This document shows, one piece after another, positions 15,942-23,709 of a stretch of 23,880 bases of DNA. Below the pieces are notes generated by a model. The model did no database searches. It was given only the letters and a program-made list of their open reading frames with translations, and had not been told where the DNA came from. Every line of letters begins with the position of its first letter. Within the stretch, counting starts at the first letter, position 1. The position numbers and the translations under genes are program-made. Source of the DNA: SZUA-146 sp963922815 (GTDB taxonomy: Bacteria > Pseudomonadota > Gammaproteobacteria > Steroidobacterales > SZUA-146); contig CAWUKD010000041.1 of the NCBI GenBank assembly GCA_963922815.1, positions 1-23,880 of the forward strand, given 5' to 3'.

Positions 15942-17135
15942 TCATGGCAGGTTGTCCGGGCGATATCCGATATTGGCATCCATTCGTTCGTTTACCGAAG
16001 AATGCAGCAGATCATCCTCGGCGATAAATCTCGGCTCGGATTTTGGCAGATAAACACCGCCAGTAGAACGGACATCCGGATTATCATGCCGCGCCCGCGA
16101 TTTGGGAATGTACTCGAGAATTTTCCACGCCCAGTTCATCGAATCATGCAGCCTGGCCGTTGGCTCAGGTGCGGCGTAGTCGCGCCGACTACCGTGCTCG
16201 ACGTTACGCGGATTGTCACCGTGAACGAGACGCTTGACCATGGTTTCACGAAACACCAGTCCAAGGTCCCGCGCCTCGTCAATCATCCAGCGCAACGGGT
16301 ACTTTGCCGCTCCGCTGTCGCGCTCGGGATAACCTCCGCCAATATCAGAGTGCACGCCGGCAAACCAGAGCTGCTTGCTGATTTGAGGTACGGCCCGCTC
16401 ATCGGTCACGAACGGATTGGATTTGTAGAGCTGCGGTTCTTTCCACGGAAACACGCGGAACATTCTACGGCGTTCGTCAATTGCCAGCGCGTGCCGAAAG
16501 TGTTCGACACAGGAATTGTGCGTCGTACAGGGCAAGTGCTCCAGAGACAACAAATAGAACTTGTCGGTCCGCGGCGTGATGACCGACCCAACGGTATCCC
16601 AGCAGCCCATGAGTTTTATGGGGCTGCGCTTGGTATCGAGTACCTCCTGAACTCGCCAGGCGATATCAAAACGTCCTTCTGCATCAGCCTTATCTTTAGA
16701 GTCGACTTCAGCCTGCTTGTAAGCCGTGTAGGCATATTCCGCAAGATGACGCTGATTATGACTGAGAATCCCGACGAGATTGATCAGGCCGGCGAGCACT
16801 CGTACCGTATAGGCGCCCCGACTGAATCCAAACAGATAGATTTCATCCCCTTCGCAATGGTGATCGATCAAAAAGCGATAGGCGTCTAAAACATTGGCGT
16901 CCAGGCCATACCCGGTAGCCAGTCCGAACACGCCTTTTGCCCTGCTTTTGAACACGGACCAGCGATCAGAGTTACTAATTGTGCCAATACCTGTGTCATA
17001 AAACGCCACCTGATCCGGCACATCTTTTTTCAGACAGCGATAAAACTTGAGCACATTGGATTGATTCTCTTTAATTTCGTTGCCTGTGCCATCGCAACAC
17101 ACGATCAGTCGTCGTGACTCCGGGGTATCCGTCAT
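15942..17135 (-). CDS. DUF2235 alpha/beta-hydrolase (Tle1-like phospholipase fold)
   Basis: A 397-residue protein starting RRLIVCCDGTGNEIKENQSN, the hallmark of DUF2235. The nucleophile motif is GFSRGAYTVR (GxSxG, S105), followed by CWDTVGSV (probable acid region) and WFAGVHSDIGGGYPE, which carries the conserved histidine/aspartate of this family. No signal peptide or membrane helix is seen. DUF2235 includes the Tle1 class of type VI secretion phospholipases, but many members are free-standing and of unknown role. There is no VgrG, PAAR, adaptor or immunity gene here, so a secreted toxin role is not supported. It is transcribed away from the HNH-ATPase gene, with which it shares a 149-base divergent region, and converges on the polysaccharide operon. 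Hydrolase class is firm; substrate is unknown. Confidence 0.88.
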   Translation of the reverse strand: MTDTPESRRLIVCCDGTGNEIKENQSNVLKFYRCLKKDVPDQVAFYDTGIGTISNSDRWSVFKSRAKGVFGLATGYGLDANVLDAYRFLIDHHCEGDEIYLFGFSRGAYTVRVLAGLINLVGILSHNQRHLAEYAYTAYKQAEVDSKDKADAEGRFDIAWRVQEVLDTKRSPIKLMGCWDTVGSVITPRTDKFYLLSLEHLPCTTHNSCVEHFRHALAIDERRRMFRVFPWKEPQLYKSNPFVTDERAVPQISKQLWFAGVHSDIGGGYPERDSGAAKYPLRWMIDEARDLGLVFRETMVKRLVHGDNPRNVEHGSRRDYAAPEPTARLHDSMNWAWKILEYIPKSRARHDNPDVRSTGGVYLPKSEPRFIAEDDLLHSSVNERMDANIGYRPDNLP

Positions 17136-17284
17136 CGTCGGCTCTCCATTTGGCCCCTGTCTGAATCCATAAAGAAAAGGTTGCTAATACCAGCGGCTCA
17201 CAGGTAGTTTAAAGACTGCTACTCTAATTGCAAAACCGGCTAACCCGGCGTTTTCTGACATAAGGATTTTTCGGAGACACAACC

Positions 17285-19588
17285 GTGCGATTTATTGACC
17301 GCCATTCATTAAGACCTCCTGACATTCTGAGTTCCAAACGAGCTGATCAGGCCCGTGAGGAAGTGCAGAGCTTTTACATGCAAACTATTTCAAAGGGCGG
17401 CACGCGTCGCACGCCTTCGTCGGCATGGCTTACTCAGGATGAACGATTTCGTTCAGAGGTTCACTCGGCCTTCGAGAGTAACTGTGCCTACTGCGAGCAG
17501 CTCACCGATCTCAATCCAAAAGCAGGCGTCGCAGGTACGGTAAGTCATCACCGCCCGGAATCGCTTGCGCAAGACCAAAGAGGCAACACAGATCTAACGG
17601 CGTATTCCTGGTTGACCTACGACTGGAACAACATTTTATGGGTGTGCAACACCTGCCATCGCCGCAAAGAAAACCAGTTTTTTGTACGGGGCCGTCGCGG
17701 GGATATCGACCTATCCGTCGATCGCCTCAGAGAAAACGAAGACGAACTGTTACTCGATCCGTGCTACCACAATCCGTCTAAGCACTTGCAGTTCCATCTT
17801 GATGGCACGGTATCAGGAATCACTGAAGAAGGCACCGCCACCATCAGGGCACTCGACCTGAATCGTTCCGATCTTATCGATTCCCGACAAATCTGCGCTA
17901 ATCGCCTGTTGGATATTCTTGCGAAAGAGCCTGAGCAGATCATTGCTGTTCCGACAGGGGCTAAACAGCAGAGCGGTGCGTTTGTCTTCAGTATCACCGA
18001 GTCTTCCATTCCTCGCCTTGAACACCCGGGAGCTTCAACCGATGCCATTCTGGAGGTGGGGCTAACACTTGGAATGAAGGCAATCAGCGCCGAAGACTTT
18101 CTAAGAGAATTTTCCGACGACTATCAGATTGAATTCGCAGAATTCAGAAACCGCACTCTGCCGGAGCAAGCCGAATCAAGCGGCGCGGAAATCATAGAGA
18201 CTCCTCAGGAACCGGCCAGCGAAACCTCACCTCAATCGGTCAGTAGCACTGACCGTTTACTCTCCATCAAAGAGATGCCCGCCGCTCTCGCGCCGATCAC
18301 CCGGGTCAGCATCTCTAATTTCAAGACGCTTCGTGATATCACGTTTGACCTTCCGAAAATGGTTGCCGACCCGGAACAATCGCCCTGCATGATCTTGCTG
18401 GGTGAAAACGGCACCGGAAAATCGTCGGTGTTGGAGGCCATGACGCTCGCGGTTATCGGCGCCGACGAAGCCAATGAACTCAACAAACTGCTTAAAGATG
18501 AGGAAATTTCTCCTGTCGATATGATTCATCGGCCAGACCCCTCCAGGTGGGACGAACCTAATGACCGCCTCGACATTCGACTCAATTTTGTCGGTATGAA
18601 AGAACAAGTCCATATTCATGCCGAAAAAGGCGACACACTTTTCTCAGGCCCGGAACACAACTGCAAAGTTGTCCTGGGCTACGGCCCGCGGCGCTATTTC
18701 ACCAACCGCAAGACACGCCGCTATCGCGTGCCCGCGCAGCGCGTGAGGTCTTTGTTTGATCCTCTCGACATGATCGCCAACCCCATTCACTGGCTGACCG
18801 ATCTGGACGATGACAAATTCTATGCGGCGGCTCGTGCTCTACGCGAAATTCTCATGCTCGACGAAGAAGACGACTTCGAACGCGACGACGATGCCAACAC
18901 ACGGGGTCAGATATTTATCAGGCAGCACGGGCAGCGAACTGCGCTGCAAGACCTGTCGGTGGGCTACAAATCCGTGATTGCCATGGCGTGCGACATTATT
19001 CGCGAGTTGCTCTACCATTTTGACAACATCGAGTTTGCCCACGCGATTGTGTTTATTGACGAGATCGAAACTCATCTGCACCCACGCTGGAAACTGCAGA
19101 TCATGCAGCTGTTGCGAAAGGCATTTCCCAAGGTTCAGTTAATTGTCACCACACATGATCCATTGTGCCTTCGGGGCATGTACGAAGGCGAAGTGTTCGT
19201 ACTGCAGCGCAATGCAAGCAACGCGCAGGTGGAGAAAATTGAAGACCTTCCATCTATTCGCGGTATGCGTGCCGAACAAATTCTGACGTCCGAGTTCTTT
19301 GGCCTGGGGTCCACCGACCCTGAAACGGATGCGCAGCTCGCACGCTACAATATGCTGGCATCGAGACAAGAAGACCTCGACGATGCGGAGAACGACGAGC
19401 TCAACCGCCTGCGCGTTCAGCTTGACGACAATATGATCATCGGATCGACGATTGCCGAGCAGGCGTACGCCGAGGCGCTGAAAGAACAGGTTAAAGACAA
19501 GGTGCATCTGACCAGAGTTGATTCTCCTCGCCGGGGACGCCTGAAAGAACGCTTTTCGTCACTCTTCGACAAGTCGAACGTATCATGA
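17285..19588 (+). CDS. HNH endonuclease-ATPase fusion (PtuA-like ATPase with N-terminal HNH)
   Basis: A 767-residue two-part protein from GTG 17285 (GGAG eight bases upstream). Residues about 60-130 form a zinc-type HNH nuclease: C67xxC70, HHRP (88-91) and CNTCHRR (C121, C124). Residues 150-215 carry an HNH-family extension (LLLDPCYHNPSKHLQFHLDG, then IRALDLNRSDLIDSR). A linker (about 290-335) leads to an SMC/ABC-like ATPase: SISNFKTLRD, Walker A GENGTGKSS (373-381), signature DLSVGYKS (556-563), Walker B IVFIDEIETHLHP (D592, E593) and the switch TTHD (H624). The ATPase resembles PtuA and retron-type effectors; the predicted role is ATP-gated nucleic-acid cleavage in anti-phage defence. The gene overlaps the next HNH gene by four bases. 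The domain calls are clear; the defence role is inferred. Confidence 0.9.
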   Translation: MRFIDRHSLRPPDILSSKRADQAREEVQSFYMQTISKGGTRRTPSSAWLTQDERFRSEVHSAFESNCAYCEQLTDLNPKAGVAGTVSHHRPESLAQDQRGNTDLTAYSWLTYDWNNILWVCNTCHRRKENQFFVRGRRGDIDLSVDRLRENEDELLLDPCYHNPSKHLQFHLDGTVSGITEEGTATIRALDLNRSDLIDSRQICANRLLDILAKEPEQIIAVPTGAKQQSGAFVFSITESSIPRLEHPGASTDAILEVGLTLGMKAISAEDFLREFSDDYQIEFAEFRNRTLPEQAESSGAEIIETPQEPASETSPQSVSSTDRLLSIKEMPAALAPITRVSISNFKTLRDITFDLPKMVADPEQSPCMILLGENGTGKSSVLEAMTLAVIGADEANELNKLLKDEEISPVDMIHRPDPSRWDEPNDRLDIRLNFVGMKEQVHIHAEKGDTLFSGPEHNCKVVLGYGPRRYFTNRKTRRYRVPAQRVRSLFDPLDMIANPIHWLTDLDDDKFYAAARALREILMLDEEDDFERDDDANTRGQIFIRQHGQRTALQDLSVGYKSVIAMACDIIRELLYHFDNIEFAHAIVFIDEIETHLHPRWKLQIMQLLRKAFPKVQLIVTTHDPLCLRGMYEGEVFVLQRNASNAQVEKIEDLPSIRGMRAEQILTSEFFGLGSTDPETDAQLARYNMLASRQEDLDDAENDELNRLRVQLDDNMIIGSTIAEQAYAEALKEQVKDKVHLTRVDSPRRGRLKERFSSLFDKSNVS

Positions 19589-20490
19589 TCTCGCTGGACC
19601 GAACGCCCTGCCCCGATGCGCTCAATCCCGACGACCCCACGTCGTCAGGCGCCAAAGAGTTTGTCAAAATCAAAACCAAACTGGACAACGGCGAAACGCC
19701 CAAGTCCACCGACTTCAGCGCATACGCAAAGCTGGAAGTTCGTGACGCTTTGCGCGAGATGTTTCACGGCAAATGCGCTTATTGTGAGACCAAGATTGCC
19801 GGCGCTCAGGACACCGACGTGGAGCACTATCGGCCCAAGAAGGGCGTTTCGGAAGCTACAGACGCCGGTGTTGATCACGGAGGTTACTGGTGGCTGGCGA
19901 TGGTTTGGGAAAACCTGGTGCTGTCGTGCCAGCACTGCAATCAGTCGCGATCCAAGCAGATCATCATTCCGGACGACGTTCAGACGCTGGAGGAACTGGA
20001 AGCCTTTTTGATTGATCCTCCCAGAAGCACAACCGGCAAGCTAAACGCGTTTCCAACGTCAGATAACACCTGGGTTACAGATCCCGATGGCGATATCGAC
20101 ACCGAGTCACCGCTGATAATCAATCCTGTCGATGTCGATCCGGAAGATCATCTTGAGTGGGTATTGCTCGAAGGTGCTTCCACCGTGCGAGCGAAGAACG
20201 CCAGTGAGGCCGGTCAGGCGACGCTTGATATTCTCGGCCTGAATCGCCGCTGGCTCGAGGAACACCGGCGAGTGGAACTTCGCAAAATGCTGGCAGAGCG
20301 CAATGAAATCATTGAGGCGATGAACCGTTGGCTTACGGCGGCAACTGACGCAGAGGCCGAACCCTGGGGATTTATCGCCGAAAGCGCCATTGCCCGCCTG
20401 CAGGCCCGAACGGAATCCGACCAGCCTTATGCCGGTTTGGCCAGGGCGTTTCTCACCCTGGTCCAGGATGAAGTGGACGCGATGAATTGA
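19585..20490 (+). CDS. Stand-alone HNH endonuclease (PtuB/TIGR02646-like)
   Basis: A 301-residue protein with an intact HNH site: C64xxC67 in GKCAYCE, EHYRPKK (E80, H81, R83, P84), then WENLVLSCQHCNQSRSKQ with C115xxC118 and N119. The C-terminal two thirds contain LIINPVDVDPEDHLEWVLLEG (broken here by one short region) and LDILGLNRRWLEEHRR, the same pattern found after the HNH motif in the fused upstream protein. The two genes therefore encode paralogous HNH modules, one fused to an ATPase. The start ATG overlaps the upstream stop (ATGA) and has no strong ribosome-binding site, which suggests coupled translation and a joint complex. The length is within the usual range for PtuB-like proteins. 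Its likely role is the nuclease effector or second subunit of a Septu-like system; this is inferred. Confidence 0.9.
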   Translation: MISLDRTPCPDALNPDDPTSSGAKEFVKIKTKLDNGETPKSTDFSAYAKLEVRDALREMFHGKCAYCETKIAGAQDTDVEHYRPKKGVSEATDAGVDHGGYWWLAMVWENLVLSCQHCNQSRSKQIIIPDDVQTLEELEAFLIDPPRSTTGKLNAFPTSDNTWVTDPDGDIDTESPLIINPVDVDPEDHLEWVLLEGASTVRAKNASEAGQATLDILGLNRRWLEEHRRVELRKMLAERNEIIEAMNRWLTAATDAEAEPWGFIAESAIARLQARTESDQPYAGLARAFLTLVQDEVDAMN

Positions 20491-20495
20491 GGCGC

Positions 20496-20623
20496 GAAAT
20501 TCGGGGGACAAATTCGGGGACAGTTTACCTATTTCCTGCTGAGCGCACCGTCTACGCATTCATACACCGAAATAGGTAAACTGTCCCCGAATTTTTGTCC
20601 CCGAATTGTTGTCCCCGAATTTC
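20496..20623. repeat. Long palindromic repeat with GGGGACAGTTTAC arms
   Basis: Two perfectly complementary 25-base arms (20511-20535 and 20569-20593) flank a 33-base spacer. Outside them lie further copies of the AATTCGGGGACA word: one on the left (20497-20510) and two on the right (to 20623), so the whole can form a long cruciform. It separates the convergent HNH and DUF6868-like genes and contains the stop codon of the latter. The sequence looks like the GGGGACAGT-type repeats found beside REP-associated (Y1) transposases in proteobacteria; no transposase gene is present here, so it would be non-autonomous. As RNA it could end transcription from both sides. Confidence 0.85.
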
Positions 20624-20864
20624 AGCGCATGATGAGCAGCGCCAGATAGGGAATCAGCACAAAGACCAGAAACATTACTTTGTACACGCCCAGAAACGCA
20701 TAGATAACAACGTTATACGTCTCGCGCGGCATCGCAAAGAAACGGGTTTGCAAGCGGTAGGTGAAATCCGGCATAAGAATCAAAAAAATCAGCCAAAGAA
20801 ACATGATGCCGATATTCAGGATGGTGCACCACATTAAAAAGTCGGTCAGCATTGAAATACTCAT
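20622..20864 (-). CDS. Small two-to-three helix membrane protein, DUF6868-like
   Basis: An 80-residue hydrophobic protein: helix 1 at about 8-32 (FLMWCTILNIGIMFLWLIFL), a short loop with YRLQTRFFAMPRE (about 36-48), and helix 2 at about 53-78 ending YLALLIMR. The MWCTILNIG start, the YRL...F loop and the LIPYLAL end match a widespread family of small inner-membrane proteins of unknown function, as I recall it (DUF6868). The start ATG has AGAGGA about eight bases upstream, which supports a real gene. Its stop codon lies inside the palindromic repeat, and its upstream region contains the second repeat copy, so it is bracketed by repeats. No function can be assigned. Confidence 0.75.
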   Translation of the reverse strand: MSISMLTDFLMWCTILNIGIMFLWLIFLILMPDFTYRLQTRFFAMPRETYNVVIYAFLGVYKVMFLVFVLIPYLALLIMR

Positions 20865-20887
20865 GGTGTTGATCCTCTGGAAAACCT

Positions 20888-21068
20888 GGGGACAGTTTAC
20901 CTAATTATCATACCGATACGCGGATTCGCTCAGACTCATTCAAATCGTTCCCGGCATCTCCATATCAATCCAGGTCATTAAATGCGTAAATTACCCCAGA
21001 GAATAAACTCATACCAATAAATACGTAAACTGTCACCGGAAACAGAAACTAGTAAACTGTCCCTGAAT
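20888..21068. repeat. Second, degenerate copy of the GGGGACAGTTTAC repeat
   Basis: GGGGACAGTTTACCTAATTA (20888-20907) is followed, about 115 bases later, by two inverted partners: GTAAACTGTCACC (21024-21036) and GTAAACTGTCCCT (21052-21064). The interior carries no gene. The copy fills nearly all the space between the divergent DUF6868-like and yccF genes and must overlap their promoters. Confidence 0.7.
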
Positions 21069-21087
21069 ATAGAAACAGGTATCGCGT

Positions 21088-21471
21088 ATGTCACTGCTTG
21101 GCAATATCGTCTTTTTTATTTTTGGCGGTTTTATTATTTTTCTCGGCTACCTGCTGGGCGGCATCATTCTGTGTCTGACAATAGTCGGTATTCCGTTCGG
21201 GTTTCAGTGTTTTAAAATTGCCGGTGGCGTACTGGCACCGTTTGGCCGGGACGTGGTCCCAACTGACCCACCCGGAGGAACCCTGTCGCTGATCATGAAC
21301 ATCATATGGATCATACTGCCCGGCCTCGAACTGGCCATCATGCACCTGATTCTCGCGGCCGTCTTTGCCCTTACGATCGTTGGTTTTCCGCTTGCGGTAC
21401 AACATCTGAAGCTGGTTAAGGTTGCGCTACTCCCTTTTGGTCACGTCATGCGACACAAGAGACGGTTCTAG
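21088..21471 (+). CDS. yccF: YccF family inner-membrane protein
   Basis: A 127-residue protein with the two tandem YccF halves. Each half has a hydrophobic helix and the motif LTIVGIPFGFQCFKIAGGVLAPFGRDV (first half, split around residues 30-55) or LTIVGFPLAVQHLKLVKVALLPFG (second half, about 95-118). The halves are separated by a helix with IIWIILPGLELAIMH. It is predicted to have about four membrane segments; the cellular role of YccF is not established. The leader is only some twenty bases after the end of the repeat at 21068, with a weak AGG ribosome-binding site. It converges with selU; the 79 bases between them hold a six-base stem (21487-21492 with 21503-21508) without a U tract. Confidence 0.92.
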   Translation: MSLLGNIVFFIFGGFIIFLGYLLGGIILCLTIVGIPFGFQCFKIAGGVLAPFGRDVVPTDPPGGTLSLIMNIIWIILPGLELAIMHLILAAVFALTIVGFPLAVQHLKLVKVALLPFGHVMRHKRRF

Positions 21472-21550
21472 TTCGCCGGGAGCGCCACCCGCTTCAATGG
21501 TCGCGGGTTGTGTATTGAACGCCCAAGGACGGAAGCATCCATTCGATCAA

Positions 21551-22678
21551 TCAACCTACCTGACGATGTGCCGCCTCAGCCAGCCACTGCATGACTGCCT
21601 GACGATTACCGCGAAAGGCAATCCGGTGCTGGTTCTTGTCTAACTGATAGCGATACATGGGATCGTAATAGCTGGCGGTAAGATCCTGAAGCCACTGTCG
21701 GTGGCTTGCAAACCCATCTGCATGCTGGCGTTCGATAGCCACCTCCATCAGTGCGAGAATGTCTTTTGTACGCTGCCCGCCGAGTCGCTTGCGTATGCGG
21801 AGCAAGCTGTTCCTGAGGTAGTCGGCAAACTGCTGATCGGCCTGTTCTTCAGCTTGTTCACCGACATGCGCGACGGTTTGCGCGTAGCGATCCACTACGT
21901 ACTCCTGCCAGAGCGTTTCAATGCGCTCGTCAAAATCAAGCTCTATCACCACCATTGGACTATTACGCATTGCCTGAACGAAAACGTGCGGCAAGTGACG
22001 CCCGCCAATGTTATGACTTTCGTCTTCGAGAATAATACTGCCGTGCGGATCGTGCTCACGGATACCCATCAGGTCAAGCACGAGCGTGTTTTCAAAATCA
22101 ATTTGTGCCGGCTGCTCATCCAGTGGTTGCCCAAAGCTTGACCCTTTATGATTGGCCAGGCGCTCAAGGTCAATGCTTCTGCTCAGCGTTTTGATAATGT
22201 CCGTCTTGCCTGTGCCGGTCATGCCTGAAAGCAGGATAAACTCCTGCTTACTGCAAGCATCGGTCAGATAGTCCAGCAGGAACGCTCGCAGGTTTTTAAA
22301 GCCCCCTTCAACCCTCGGGCAATCAATACCGGCATCCGACAACCACTGCTGGCTCAGTTTCGATCGCAGTCCTCCGCGGGCGCAGTACAAAACTGCGTCG
22401 GGATGAGCGTCCATGAATGCCTTCCAGGACTGAACCCGACGTTCTTTCACTGAGCCACACACCAGCCTGTGGCCCAGCGCGATTGCCGCATCCTGGCCGT
22501 GCTTTCTGTAGCAAATGCCCACCTCGTGCCGCTCGCGGTTTGCAAGCAGCGGTAAATTCTTGGCAAAAGGCAAGGCTCCGGTCTGAAACTCAACCGGTGC
22601 ACGTACGTCAATCATGGGCACACGATTACAAAGCAGACGCAGGTAGTCCCGGGTCAGCGGCAGAGCGGAGTCAGTCAA
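21551..22678 (-). CDS. mnmH: tRNA 2-selenouridine synthase (MnmH/SelU)
   Basis: A 375-residue enzyme that replaces sulfur by selenium at the wobble 2-thiouridine of some tRNAs, using selenophosphate (and via a geranylated intermediate). The rhodanese domain (about 8-135) has MIDVRAPVEFQTGALPFAKN, CYRKHGQDAAI and the active cysteine C99 in YCARGGLRSK. A P-loop domain follows with LLSGMTGTGKTD (Walker A about 152-159), then EDESHNIGGRHLP, VIELDFDERI and RLGGQRTKDI, all family landmarks. The length is close to the E. coli enzyme (about 364). It lies directly downstream of selD with a four-base ATGA overlap, so substrate supply and use are encoded together. Confidence 0.97.
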   Translation of the reverse strand: MTDSALPLTRDYLRLLCNRVPMIDVRAPVEFQTGALPFAKNLPLLANRERHEVGICYRKHGQDAAIALGHRLVCGSVKERRVQSWKAFMDAHPDAVLYCARGGLRSKLSQQWLSDAGIDCPRVEGGFKNLRAFLLDYLTDACSKQEFILLSGMTGTGKTDIIKTLSRSIDLERLANHKGSSFGQPLDEQPAQIDFENTLVLDLMGIREHDPHGSIILEDESHNIGGRHLPHVFVQAMRNSPMVVIELDFDERIETLWQEYVVDRYAQTVAHVGEQAEEQADQQFADYLRNSLLRIRKRLGGQRTKDILALMEVAIERQHADGFASHRQWLQDLTASYYDPMYRYQLDKNQHRIAFRGNRQAVMQWLAEAAHRQVG

Positions 22679-23709
22679 TCAACCACCTCGATGAACGATT
22701 CATTCGACGTGCGTTCGCCGAGACGCCCAATGGGCTGGTCATGGCAATGCGCGCTGCGAAGAACGGCCACAACGTCGTCCACCGCCGCTGCGTCGACCGC
22801 GATAAGCAGACCACCGCTGGTCTGTGGGTCGCAGAGCAACGACTGACGCTCAGCACTGATATCACTGACATGCTGCGAAATGCTCTGCCAGTTGCGCTGA
22901 CTGCCTCCCGGCACACAGCCGAGCTCAATGTAATTGGCCACATCGTCAAGGACAGGCACAGCGGAAACATCAAGCTGCGCGCTAACATGACTGCCCTGGC
23001 ACAGTTCCAGCAAATGCCCCAGCAAACCGAAACCGGTCACGTCGGTCATCGCATTAACGCCGTTCAGTTTACCCAGAGCCGCGCCCACCGAATTGAGTCG
23101 CATCATGCTGTCCACAGCCAGCCGGGCATGCTCGGGCTTGAGCTTTTCCCGCTTCTCGGCGGTAGTCAGAACGCCCACGCCCAGCGGCTTGGTTAAAAAC
23201 AGGACATCTCCCGATTTTGCCGTGCTGTTTTGCTTTAGATTCTCAAGACTGACGCGTCCGGTAACGGCCAAGCCGAAAATGGGCTCTTTGGTGTCAATGG
23301 AATGTCCGCCGGCAAGGTGTATGCCCGCTTCTTTGCAAGCAAAACGGCCGCCTTCCAAAACCTGCTGCGCCACTTCCGGGCCCAGCGCATCGACTGGCCA
23401 GCCAAGAATGGCGATCGCCATCAACGGATTGCCGCCCATTGCGTACACATCGCTAATCGCATTGGCCGCCGCCACGCGGCCAAAGCTGAACGGATCATCA
23501 ACAATCGGCATAAAAAAGTCGGTGGTGCTGATAATGCCCGTGCCATCACCCAGGTCATAAACCGCCGCATCGTCTTTGGTGTCATTGCCCACCAGCAGCC
23601 GGGCATCGTCTGGCGGCACAAAGTCCGTTTTCAGAAACGACGCCAGCAGGCTCGGAGAAATCTTACAGCCGCACCCGGCGCCATGACTAAATTGCGTCAA
23701 CTTGGTCAT
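22675..23709 (-). CDS. selD: Selenophosphate synthetase (selenide, water dikinase)
   Basis: A 344-residue enzyme that makes selenophosphate from selenide and ATP. The N-terminal catalytic segment SHGAGCGCKISP is intact with C13 (equivalent to the E. coli catalytic Cys17) and K16 (Lys20); the position is cysteine, not selenocysteine. The ATP-binding core shows DDAAVYDLGDG, STTDFFMPIVDDPFSFGRVA, AAANAISDVYAMGG, LAGGHSID, LTKPLGVGVLTT and DVTGFGLLGHLLE, followed by DPQTSGGLLIAV near the C-terminus. It overlaps mnmH, and no other selenium gene (selA, selB, selC) is in the window, so the visible use of selenium is tRNA modification. The start ATG 23709 has no strong ribosome-binding site. The 171 bases upstream hold no recognisable gene or terminator. 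Confidence 0.97.
   Translation of the reverse strand: MTKLTQFSHGAGCGCKISPSLLASFLKTDFVPPDDARLLVGNDTKDDAAVYDLGDGTGIISTTDFFMPIVDDPFSFGRVAAANAISDVYAMGGNPLMAIAILGWPVDALGPEVAQQVLEGGRFACKEAGIHLAGGHSIDTKEPIFGLAVTGRVSLENLKQNSTAKSGDVLFLTKPLGVGVLTTAEKREKLKPEHARLAVDSMMRLNSVGAALGKLNGVNAMTDVTGFGLLGHLLELCQGSHVSAQLDVSAVPVLDDVANYIELGCVPGGSQRNWQSISQHVSDISAERQSLLCDPQTSGGLLIAVDAAAVDDVVAVLRSAHCHDQPIGRLGERTSNESFIEVVD

Noticed and set aside
15933..15945. ATGAC-TAC-GTCAT palindrome as terminator of the polysaccharide operon
   Set aside because: The stem is five base pairs with a three-base loop and there is no T run; part of it is the end of the DUF2235 frame.
15933..16889. 318-codon plus-strand open frame opposite DUF2235
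   Set aside because: Antisense shadow of a well-conserved hydrolase frame; the translation has no family features.
21487..21508. ACCCGC/GCGGGT hairpin between yccF and mnmH as terminator
   Set aside because: Six-base-pair stem with a ten-base loop and no U tract on either strand.
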